From JBDHTO01 sp039808665 (GTDB lineage: Bacteria > Pseudomonadota > Alphaproteobacteria > Paracaedibacterales > JAKBAR01), in the NCBI GenBank assembly GCA_039808665.1, contig JBDHTO010000026.1, positions 1 to 13,991 of the forward strand: a stretch of 13,991 nt of DNA, read 5' to 3'. Each line of letters starts with the position of its first letter. Position 1 is the first letter of the stretch. Shown piece after piece: positions 1 through 6,734 of the stretch. The notes beneath the pieces were generated by a model. The model searched no databases. It was given only the letters and a program-made list of their open reading frames with translations, and was not told where the DNA came from. The position numbers and the translations under genes are program-made.

Positions 1-150
1 CCCATGATGAGGTTTTCCACCGTGCTTTCCGTGAGGATGCTCACCTTTTGCTGCATCAGGTGCCGCAGGTGCTGCAGGTGCTGCAGGTGCTGCAGAAAAT
101 ACAGAGCCAGAAACAAACAACGTCGCAAGCAAAATTCCTAATTTTTTCAT
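1..150 (-). CDS. Small secreted Ala-Pro/His-rich protein, N-terminal part
   Basis: I do not recognise this gene. The start ATG at 148-150 is preceded by a purine-rich ribosome binding site (GAAAGGAAAG, about 5 bases upstream), and the frame stays open for 50 codons to the window edge, so the C-terminus is missing. Residues 1-20 look like a Sec signal peptide: Lys-Lys after Met, then a hydrophobic core and cleavage near Phe-Ser-Ala. Four short Ala-Ala-Pro units follow at about residues 20-31. A Lys/Gly/His-rich segment then contains His-Pro-His, Lys-His-Gly-Gly and Pro-His-His, a composition that can bind metal ions, although no defined metal site can be shown. The product is probably periplasmic or exported. 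It reads away from smpB across a 187-base gap and is likely transcribed separately or at low level from smpB. Confidence 0.6.
   Translation of the reverse strand, partial: MKKLGILLATLFVSGSVFSAAPAAPAAPAAPDAAKGEHPHGKHGGKPHHG
58..93 (-). repeat. Four tandem copies of a 9-bp unit (Ala-Ala-Pro codons)
   Basis: The plus strand reads AGGTGCCGC once and then AGGTGCTGC three times, at 58-66, 67-75, 76-84 and 85-93. On the coding strand these are GCA GCA CCT units giving Ala-Ala-Pro repeats just after the signal peptide. Near-identical 9-bp units are prone to slippage, so copy number may vary between strains without shifting the frame. Confidence 0.85.
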
Positions 151-337
151 AATACTTTCCTTTCGTTACATCAAAATCAAAGATTTCTGAGAATCTTTTA
201 CGCTATTGTCTAACAAAGGGATTAAGATTCCCTTAAAGAACCCGATGTTAAGGACACATCTGCTATCCCTAAGAAAAATTATTCAGGAAAAATAAGGGAA
301 CGTCTAGATAGAATTTAAATTTGTTTTGTTAAGGGTA
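151..337. other. Intergenic region with three small inverted repeats
   Basis: This 187-base AT-rich gap lies between smpB and the start of the secreted protein, both on the minus strand. It has a perfect 7-bp stem (AAAGATT, 6-base loop, AATCTTT) at 179-198. A 6-bp stem (AAGGGA, 7-base loop, TCCCTT) lies at 216-234 and overlaps a TTAA-N7-TTAA motif. A weak TCCCT...AGGGA pair lies near 266-299. None has a T-tract that would make it a convincing smpB terminator, and no open frame of note was found. Confidence 0.5.
222..236. promoter_or_regulatory. Possible CtrA-type box TTAA-N7-TTAA
   Basis: TTAA at 222-225 and TTAA at 233-236 are separated by exactly seven bases, the classical CtrA spacing in alphaproteobacteria. 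The box lies 72-86 bases upstream of the start codon of the secreted Ala-Pro/His-rich protein. The region is AT-rich, so a chance match is quite possible, and no ctrA gene is in the window. Confidence 0.25.
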
Positions 338-814
338 TTATCTGCGTTCTTTTAACAGGCGATCCCTGTCCCGTTTCCAATCACGGTCTTTGATGCTATC
401 TCGTTTATCCACGGTATTTTTACCCTTACCCAGCGCAATTTTAAGCTTTATCTTTCCTTTGTGATTAAAGTACATAACAAGAGGAATAATGGTCAGCCCC
501 TTCTTGCGGATCGCATTTAAAAATTTGTTGCGCTCTCGTTTATGGAGAAGAAGTTTCCGTGGACGCTTAGGTTCATGATTAAAATGACTCGCCTGGCTAT
601 ATTCCAAAATATTTGCATTAAAGAGATAAAGCTCCCCCTCCATCTCTCCGGCATAGGATTCACCAATACTTACCTTGCCCTGACGGATAGATTTTACTTC
701 ACTTCCCGTGAGAACAATACCGACCTCTAGCTCTTCTATAATAAGATAATCAAACCGCGCACGTTTATTTTGTGCGGCGATTTTATAATTATCATTCTCG
801 TTCTTTTTGCTCAT
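338..814 (-). CDS. smpB: SsrA-binding protein SmpB
   Basis: SmpB binds the tRNA-like end of tmRNA and carries it into stalled ribosomes for trans-translation, which frees the ribosome and tags the unfinished protein for proteolysis. The 158-residue length is normal. Family motifs appear in order: an N-terminal block with Asn-Lys-Arg-Ala-Arg-Phe-Asp-Tyr, LTGSEVKSIRQGK (about 36-48), HEPKRPRKLLLHKRE (about 80-94), GLTIIPL with a following YFN and IALGKGK (about 106-131), and the basic tail DKRDSIKDRDWKRDRDR. The last helix is the part that enters the decoding site. The ATG lies 6 bases after the dapA stop, so the two genes are almost certainly one transcript. The dapA-smpB order is common in alphaproteobacteria. 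No strong ribosome binding site is visible in the short gap, which suggests translational coupling to dapA. Confidence 0.97.
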   Translation of the reverse strand: MSKKNENDNYKIAAQNKRARFDYLIIEELEVGIVLTGSEVKSIRQGKVSIGESYAGEMEGELYLFNANILEYSQASHFNHEPKRPRKLLLHKRERNKFLNAIRKKGLTIIPLVMYFNHKGKIKLKIALGKGKNTVDKRDSIKDRDWKRDRDRLLKERR

Positions 815-820
815 AATGAT

Positions 821-1741
821 TTACGCTGCTTTGGAAAGCGCCTCTTTTGAAAAACTCAAAACACGATCAATCCGCAATTCAAGCTCTTTTGAAATCGGGT
901 GAAGGGGAAGCCGGACTTCATTTTCACAAAAACCAAGCTTATGCATGATGTATTTTATCGGTGTGGGATTAACTTCTGCACACATCAATTCATCAACAGG
1001 AACAAGCTTATCACGAATCTCTTCAAAGGTTTTTTGATCCCCCGCTTTCCAAGCATCATAAAGCTTTACAGAAAGCTCAGGGCAAGCATTAGCGGTAATG
1101 GAAACACATCCATCCGCCCCCATGGCAAGAGCCGCTGCAAAATAGGGGGAATCCCCACTTAATAAACTAAACGGTTTTGTTTGTGGAAGCTCATTTTGAT
1201 CGCACATAGACTTGATTTTCTGCCTCAACACCGAAAGACGCGAAACGTCGGGGTGGGAATCTTTAATCGCTACAACTGTTGGGATTTTTGCAAGCTCCAA
1301 AACCGTCTCAACACTTATATCCATGCCAATACGTGTGGGATTATTGTAAATAATAAGAGGAAGTGTTGTGTGCGCATAAAGCGCTTTGAAATGGTCAATG
1401 ACCCCTCTTTGAGTTGGACGGACATACGCAGGAGGTGTAACAAGAGCCGCACTACACCCAAGAATTTCAGCTTGATCCACAATGTTGATGGATTCAGACG
1501 TGCTCATCGTGCTACATCCGGAGATAATAGGCACACGACCAGAAGCTGTGTAAATGGCCAAAGCTAAGAGTTCTTTCCTTTCCTCAAACGAGAGAAGCGA
1601 TCCTTCTCCTGTCGATCCACCAACAACAATGGCATGGCTACCCGATTGGATCAGGTTTTCGAGGATTTTTACAAAAGCCTCAAAGTCAATCTTTCCTTGC
1701 TTAAAAGGTGTTACCACTGCAACAATGGAACCAAAGAACAT
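821..1741 (-). CDS. dapA: 4-hydroxy-tetrahydrodipicolinate synthase
   Basis: DapA condenses pyruvate with aspartate semialdehyde, the first committed step to diaminopimelate and lysine. I place the start at the ATG at 1739-1741, giving 306 residues beginning Met-Phe-Phe-Gly-Ser-Ile-Val-Ala. This matches the family N-terminus and has GAAGGG six bases upstream. A longer frame starts at 1786 but adds 15 unconserved residues. From this start the catalytic residues fall one position before those of E. coli DapA: Tyr132 and Arg137 in YNNPTRIG, Schiff-base Lys160 in AIKDSH, Ser43-Thr44 in GGSTGEG and Tyr106 in the PPAYVRP block. The C-terminal EVNPTPIKYIMHKLG motif is intact. About ten extra residues follow Lys160 (around Met-Cys-Asp-Gln-Asn), a small loop insertion. 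The gene is divergent from slt, with its stop 6 bases from smpB. Confidence 0.95.
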   Translation of the reverse strand: MFFGSIVAVVTPFKQGKIDFEAFVKILENLIQSGSHAIVVGGSTGEGSLLSFEERKELLALAIYTASGRVPIISGCSTMSTSESINIVDQAEILGCSAALVTPPAYVRPTQRGVIDHFKALYAHTTLPLIIYNNPTRIGMDISVETVLELAKIPTVVAIKDSHPDVSRLSVLRQKIKSMCDQNELPQTKPFSLLSGDSPYFAAALAMGADGCVSITANACPELSVKLYDAWKAGDQKTFEEIRDKLVPVDELMCAEVNPTPIKYIMHKLGFCENEVRLPLHPISKELELRIDRVLSFSKEALSKAA

Positions 1742-1769
1742 CATCAACCCTTCTTTCATTTTCTTTTCT

Positions 1770-3683
1770 ATGTACGCTCTTAACATAATCAGCCTTTTTC
1801 ATAAATTAAAGCGTTCAATCCTCGTTTTTTTTATTTTTTTAGCTCCCTGTTGCCATGTTGTTTTTGGAAAATGCCATATTACAACCTCTGTCCCTGGAAA
1901 ATGGGAAAGAATTCAAGACGAGGAGGAATGCAAACTCGCAAAAAAAATCCTTAAATGGAAAAGCCTTGAGGATGATAGCGCTTCTTTTGAGGACATTGTC
2001 CATTTTTTTGAAAATAGTCCCACTTGGCCAAATCAAGTTGTCCTCAAACGTAAGGCCGAGTTAAATATAGACAAAGACACAGATAAAGATCTCATCCGAG
2101 AGTGGTTTCGCAAAAACCCACCCGCAACACACAAAGGGGCTCTTGAATTTTTAAAAGTTGCACAAAAACAGGATCATAAGATTATTGAGACCATCTTTAT
2201 CAAAGTTCCCCTAACACGAGAAGATCTTAAAGCTTTTCTAAGCTACGGAAAAAAATACATAGACAAGGGTGAAATCCTACAAAGATTCAATTATCTCATG
2301 TATGAAGACCGCTTGGACGAAGCAGAAATGCTCATTCCCCATCTTGAAAAAAACAAAATCCACATCGCCAAAGATCGTATTTCCCTTGCAAAGGGGCAGC
2401 ACCGTAAACGGCTAACCACCCATGATGAAGGGTACTTATGGCAGTATGGTCGGTATCTTCTTAAGGGTGAAAAAAATGATGAACTTAAACGCTTTTTAGA
2501 TGAAAAAAGTGTTCAAAAAGCCATTGAACAGGAACCTGATCGTTGGTGGAACAGTATTCAAAAAATTCTTGCCCGCAGATACCTAGAAAAAAAGCGATAC
2601 AAGGACTGTTATGGAGTTGTCAAAGGCGCAAAGACAGAGCGCGGAGCTCCTTTTGCGGAAAGTAAATGGCTTGAGGGCTGGCTCAATCTTAAATTTCTCA
2701 ACAACTCAAAAAAAGCCTATGCCGACTTTCAGGAACTCTATGAAAAAATGGAAACAGCCATTTCCTTGAGTAAGGCCGCTTATTGGGCAGGGCGCGCCGC
2801 AGAAGCCCATAAAAACAAACACAAACGTGATGAATGGCTTAAAAAAGCCGCAAAAAATCGTGGAGTTTTTTATGGACAGCTTGCAAGTTCCATGCTGGAA
2901 GAAGACTTTGATCCCCAAGATTACATTGTATCAAAACAAGAAAGAAAAGATTTTGATAATTTGGAGCTGGTGAAGGTCATACGCCTACTCAAGAAAGTCG
3001 CAAACATTGAGCTTAGCGAGCTTTTCTTTTGGAAGCTTGCTATTCAGGTAGATAAACCGGATGAACACGAGCTCCTCATCAGCCTCGCGGCAGAAGTCGC
3101 AGGACCACACGCTGCGGTCCAAGTCACAAAAATTGGCGCAAAATACGTCATGCCTGTGATGGAGGAAGCTTACCCGAAACTTGATCGCATGCTTATGCCA
3201 CCACTGTTTGATGATGCACACATCAATATGCAAGCCCTTATCCATGCCATTATTCGCAAAGAAAGCCGCTTTAAATCAAAAGCTGTGAGCCCCAAGGGTG
3301 CTAAGGGGCTCATGCAAATTCTTGATGGGACTGCACGCCAGATTGCACGATCTGATAAAAGCTTAAAATACGGAAGTTTATTCGATCCAAAATCTAACGT
3401 CGCCCTTGGTGAAGCCTACTTAAGAGGTCTCCTCAAACGCTATAATGGATCCCTTATTTTGACCATTGCAGCCTATAACGCAGGGCCCAATCGCGTTGAT
3501 AAATGGGTGAAAGAGTTTGGATATCCGGGAAAAAGTGGAAAAATCGAAGCTGTAGAGTGGATTCAACTCATCCCTTATTGGGAAACACGTGACTATGTAG
3601 AACGCGTCCTTGAAAACTACTGGCGCTATACCATATCATTTTTGGGCGTTCCCATTAAAAATTGGCATAAAAAGCTTTTCTAA
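1770..3683 (+). CDS. slt: Soluble lytic murein transglycosylase (Slt family)
   Basis: This is a periplasmic enzyme that cleaves the MurNAc-GlcNAc bond of peptidoglycan with formation of 1,6-anhydroMurNAc. It has 637 residues from the ATG at 1770, similar to Slt70. The frame stays open further upstream across the dapA start, but only this ATG puts a Sec signal directly at the N-terminus: Lys-Leu-Lys-Arg at about 12-15, then a hydrophobic run to about residue 33. No ribosome binding site is visible. Residues of about 40-470 form the long helical superhelix of Slt proteins. The C-terminal SLT domain (about 480-620) has catalytic Glu498 in IIRKESRF, AVSPKGAKGLMQI, AAYNAGPNRV and IPYWETRDYVERVLENY. 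Its stop TAA overlaps the dapF ATG by one base (TAATG), so it heads the slt-dapF-mtaB-ftsY-amn run. Confidence 0.93.
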   Translation: MYALNIISLFHKLKRSILVFFIFLAPCCHVVFGKCHITTSVPGKWERIQDEEECKLAKKILKWKSLEDDSASFEDIVHFFENSPTWPNQVVLKRKAELNIDKDTDKDLIREWFRKNPPATHKGALEFLKVAQKQDHKIIETIFIKVPLTREDLKAFLSYGKKYIDKGEILQRFNYLMYEDRLDEAEMLIPHLEKNKIHIAKDRISLAKGQHRKRLTTHDEGYLWQYGRYLLKGEKNDELKRFLDEKSVQKAIEQEPDRWWNSIQKILARRYLEKKRYKDCYGVVKGAKTERGAPFAESKWLEGWLNLKFLNNSKKAYADFQELYEKMETAISLSKAAYWAGRAAEAHKNKHKRDEWLKKAAKNRGVFYGQLASSMLEEDFDPQDYIVSKQERKDFDNLELVKVIRLLKKVANIELSELFFWKLAIQVDKPDEHELLISLAAEVAGPHAAVQVTKIGAKYVMPVMEEAYPKLDRMLMPPLFDDAHINMQALIHAIIRKESRFKSKAVSPKGAKGLMQILDGTARQIARSDKSLKYGSLFDPKSNVALGEAYLRGLLKRYNGSLILTIAAYNAGPNRVDKWVKEFGYPGKSGKIEAVEWIQLIPYWETRDYVERVLENYWRYTISFLGVPIKNWHKKLF

Positions 3684-4495
3684 TGACTTCTCCCATCATC
3701 ATCCCTTTTACTAAAGCAGAAGCCCTTGGCAATGATTTTGTCATTATCCGACAAAGTGATACCAAAGACCTGATACCCAAAGCTTTATCCCAAAGTATTG
3801 CAGACCGCCGCTATGGCGTGGGGTGCGATCAAGTTCTGCTTTATCAGGATCATCACGTTGAATTTATCAATGCTGATGGAAGTTTGGCAGAAGCATGTGG
3901 CAACGGAAGTCGCGCTTTTGCCCTTTTTCTCGCCCATCAAAAAAAGCTAGATCATATTATTTTTCAAGCCGGCTCATCCAGCATTTCAGCCTCTGTCACT
4001 CTCACGAGTGATTATGAAGGTAGCGTCACCTTGAGCCTGGACGATCCGAAATTTTTGATGCTTCAGGAATCCTTTATTGAAGATGTTCTTTGGCTTTTGA
4101 ATGACAACGTTATTGCAACGTTTCATGTTTCCACGGGAAACCCTCACCTTGTGATTTTTGTCAAATATTTTGATGATGCTCAATTTTCCATTGTTGCCCC
4201 CCAATTGGCAGCATCCACCGACTTTCCAAGGGGTATCAATGTGACTTTTGCCTCCATTACAGATCAAGATCTTCACATCCATGTCCTTGAACGCGGGGCG
4301 GGCCGAACCCCTGCATGTGGCACAGCCGCTTTTGCAAGTGCGTTTGCAGCAACGAATGCTTCCCTTTTAAGTACGGATGGTGATATAAATGTTCATCAAC
4401 AGGGCGGAAGTTTGACTTTTTATAAAAGGCAAAACTGGCACATGCGTGGCCCCGCTCGAATATGTTTTAATGGACAATATTTTTATCACCCATGA
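3683..4495 (+). CDS. dapF: Diaminopimelate epimerase
   Basis: DapF converts LL-diaminopimelate to the meso form used in peptidoglycan and for lysine, with two cysteines as a cofactor-free acid/base pair. Both cysteines are present: Cys72 in NADGSLAEACGNGSRA and Cys212 in ERGAGRTPACGTAA. Other family blocks are ALGNDFVII (about 14-22), RRYGVGCDQVLL (42-53), STGNPHLVIFV (150-160) and GINVTFASI (184-192). The 270 residues form the usual two-lobed fold. The start overlaps the slt stop by one base and the stop overlaps the mtaB start by four (ATGA), which points to translational coupling. With dapA on the opposite strand the window carries two steps of the same pathway. The N-terminal Lys-Ala-Glu-Ala-Leu-Gly-Asn-Asp is slightly off the usual Lys-Met-His-Gly-Leu-Gly-Asn-Asp, and no essential residue is lost. 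Confidence 0.96.
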   Translation: MTSPIIIPFTKAEALGNDFVIIRQSDTKDLIPKALSQSIADRRYGVGCDQVLLYQDHHVEFINADGSLAEACGNGSRAFALFLAHQKKLDHIIFQAGSSSISASVTLTSDYEGSVTLSLDDPKFLMLQESFIEDVLWLLNDNVIATFHVSTGNPHLVIFVKYFDDAQFSIVAPQLAASTDFPRGINVTFASITDQDLHIHVLERGAGRTPACGTAAFASAFAATNASLLSTDGDINVHQQGGSLTFYKRQNWHMRGPARICFNGQYFYHP

Positions 4496-5814
4496 GTGTT
4501 ACAAAACGCGCTGAAGCAGAAGAAGAAAACATTAAACTTGTCACTTTTGGATGTAGGCTTAATACCTACGAATCCGAAGTGATGCGCTCCCTTGCCGGTG
4601 ACGCAGGTCTTGGAAAAACTATTATCGTTAATACCTGTGCCGTCACAAGCGAAGCAGAGAGACAGGCACGCCAATCTATTCGGAAATTAAAACGCGAAAA
4701 TCCCGATCACGACATTATTGTAACCGGATGCTCTGCTCAAATTAATCCCACACAATACGCGGATATGAAGGAAGTTGAGCGTGTTATTGGCAATGACGAG
4801 AAACTGAGAATTGAAAGCTATCTCGACAAACATAGCCGTATCCAGGTCAATGATATTATGTCTGTCAAAGAGACCGCCACTCACCTGGTATCGGGGTTTG
4901 ACGGAAAAGTTCGCGCCTTTGTACAGATCCAAAATGGATGCAACCATAGGTGCACCTTCTGCACAATTCCCTTTGGACGTGGCAACTCGAGAAGCGTCCC
5001 CTTAAGCGAAATTGCAAAGCAGATTCATGTTCTTTTGGATAATGGATTCAAAGAATTCGCAATTACAGGTGTAGACATCACGGATTATGGTAAAGATCTT
5101 CCTGCCTCGCCAACACTTGGACAAACACTAAGGCGCCTTTTCAATCTTGTTCCCAACCTAACACGACTGAGATTATCCTCCCTTGACCCTGTGGAGGTTG
5201 ATGATGATCTTTTTGAGCTTATTCAGTCTGAACCTCGCCTTCTTCCCCATTTCCATATCAGCCTTCAAGCAGGAGATGATATGATTCTCAAACGTATGAA
5301 ACGAAGGCACTTGAGACAAGATGTTGTCGAGTTTTGTAAAAAAGTAAAGAATCTTCGACCTGATGCCGTTTTTGGCGCAGATATTATCGCAGGCTTTCCC
5401 ACAGAAACAGAGGAGATGTTTCAAAACACATTAAATCTCGTTGAAGAATGCGACCTGACGTATCTTCACGTGTTCCCTTATTCCCCAAGGCCTGGAACAC
5501 CCGCGGCACGCATGCCACAGGTTGCCAAAGATATTCGAAAAGAGCGCGCTTCCCGCCTACGCGACGCTGGCGAACAACAGCTTGAAAAGTATTTCAAAAG
5601 TCTTCTTGAATCCACAGATGATATCTTGATTGAAGAAGCCACAAAAGAAGATCCAGAAATTTTCCTTGGCAAAACAAAAGGATTCGCCCCTGTTCGCATT
5701 CAAAATCCAAATCTTAATATTGGTGAGCTTGTGCGCGTGAAGATTTCGGGGCTTGATTCAAAGACACTTCTCGGCGAATGTATTGAAAACTCCTTGGAAA
5801 CAAACGCTTTATGA
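4492..5814 (+). CDS. mtaB: tRNA threonylcarbamoyladenosine methylthiotransferase MtaB
   Basis: This is a radical-SAM enzyme that turns t6A37 into ms2t6A37 in tRNAs reading ANN codons. The 440 residues show the three-domain methylthiotransferase layout. The N-terminal UPF0004 domain has Cys21 (TFGCRLNTYESE), Cys49 (VNTCAVT) and Cys80 (VTGCSAQ), which hold the auxiliary 4Fe-4S cluster. The radical-SAM domain has Cys150, Cys154 and Cys157 in QNGCNHRCTFCTIPFGRG, followed by LRLSSLDP and HISLQAGDD. A C-terminal TRAM-like segment spans about 380-436. The sequence GCRLNTYESE and the absence of the MiaB-type GCQMN motif favour MtaB over MiaB or RimO. Four-base overlaps join it to dapF upstream and ftsY downstream, a gene order seen in other alphaproteobacteria. 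Confidence 0.93.
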   Translation: MSVTKRAEAEEENIKLVTFGCRLNTYESEVMRSLAGDAGLGKTIIVNTCAVTSEAERQARQSIRKLKRENPDHDIIVTGCSAQINPTQYADMKEVERVIGNDEKLRIESYLDKHSRIQVNDIMSVKETATHLVSGFDGKVRAFVQIQNGCNHRCTFCTIPFGRGNSRSVPLSEIAKQIHVLLDNGFKEFAITGVDITDYGKDLPASPTLGQTLRRLFNLVPNLTRLRLSSLDPVEVDDDLFELIQSEPRLLPHFHISLQAGDDMILKRMKRRHLRQDVVEFCKKVKNLRPDAVFGADIIAGFPTETEEMFQNTLNLVEECDLTYLHVFPYSPRPGTPAARMPQVAKDIRKERASRLRDAGEQQLEKYFKSLLESTDDILIEEATKEDPEIFLGKTKGFAPVRIQNPNLNIGELVRVKISGLDSKTLLGECIENSLETNAL

Positions 5815-6734
5815 GCTTTTTTAAACGTCTCAAAGAAGGTCTTTTTAAAACATCCTCAAAAATTTCTGAGGGTGTAAAAAACGTCTTTGTTCGAAAAAAG
5901 GTAGACGCAGAAACTCTCGAAGATCTTGAGGAACTTTTGATTACTTCTGATCTTGGAGTGAGCGCAACACAGAGGATTATCCAGTCCATTAAATCTAAAA
6001 AATATGAACGCGATGCCGATATCGTTGATATCCAAAAAATCATGGCAGAAGAAATTCAATCCCTTCTCAGTCCCCTAGCTGTACCACTCGACCTGTCTTC
6101 AATCACAGATTCACCGAAAGTGATTCTGGTTGTGGGCGTCAATGGGTCGGGAAAAACAACAACTATTGCCAAATTTGCCCATCAGTTTAAATCTGAAAAG
6201 GAAAACGTTGCACTCATTGCCGCAGATACATTCCGTGCCGCAGCTGTGGGTCAGCTTGAGGTATGGGCGGATCGCATCGGCGTTACACTTCATAAAGGTG
6301 AAGAACAAGCCGACCCTGCGAGTGTAGTTTTTCAAGGGCTGGAAAAAAGCAAAAAAGCCACGATTGTTATGATTGACACAGCGGGAAGACTCCACAATAA
6401 AACCCACCTTATGGAAGAGCTTTCTAAGATTGAACGTGTTTTAAAAAAGAACAATCCCAACCTTCCCCATGAAACAATTCTTGTACTTGACGCCACAACC
6501 GGTCAAAATGCTTTACAACAGGTGGAAGTTTTTTCTAAAACTATTCCACTTACAGGTCTTATCGTGACCAAACTTGATGGAACCGCAAAAGGAGGCATCG
6601 TTGTTGCCATTGCAGAAAAATATAAACTCCCCATTTATGCCATTGGCGTAGGTGAAAGTTTTGATGATCTACAGCCCTTTGACGCGCGTACCTTTTCCCT
6701 TAACTTGGTAGGATTGGATGAAGCCATTTCTTAA
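5811..6734 (+). CDS. ftsY: Signal recognition particle receptor FtsY
   Basis: FtsY is the membrane-associated GTPase that docks SRP-bound ribosomes at the Sec translocon for co-translational insertion of membrane proteins. At 307 residues it consists of a basic amphipathic N-terminus (Phe-Phe-Lys-Arg-Leu-Lys at 3-8, likely the membrane-binding part), the helical N domain (about 25-90) and the NG GTPase domain. It lacks the long acidic A region of E. coli FtsY. GTPase motifs are G1 GVNGSGKTT (109-117), DTFRAAAVGQLE (139-150), G3 DTAGRLHNKTHL (189-200), DATTGQNAL (227-235), G4 TKLDGTAKGG (253-262) and a closing GVGESFDDLQPFD. The ATGA overlap with mtaB implies coupled translation, and the downstream amn frame begins inside its last 17 bases. 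Confidence 0.97.
   Translation: MSFFKRLKEGLFKTSSKISEGVKNVFVRKKVDAETLEDLEELLITSDLGVSATQRIIQSIKSKKYERDADIVDIQKIMAEEIQSLLSPLAVPLDLSSITDSPKVILVVGVNGSGKTTTIAKFAHQFKSEKENVALIAADTFRAAAVGQLEVWADRIGVTLHKGEEQADPASVVFQGLEKSKKATIVMIDTAGRLHNKTHLMEELSKIERVLKKNNPNLPHETILVLDATTGQNALQQVEVFSKTIPLTGLIVTKLDGTAKGGIVVAIAEKYKLPIYAIGVGESFDDLQPFDARTFSLNLVGLDEAIS

Noticed and set aside
151..337. Possible small RNA or riboswitch in the smpB-secreted protein gap
   Set aside because: Only short weak stems were found, without a conserved core or a terminator with a T-tract.
1554..1769. Extension of the slt reading frame upstream to 1554, giving 709 residues
   Set aside because: These codons run antisense through the conserved N-terminus of dapA, and the signal peptide begins at the ATG at 1770.
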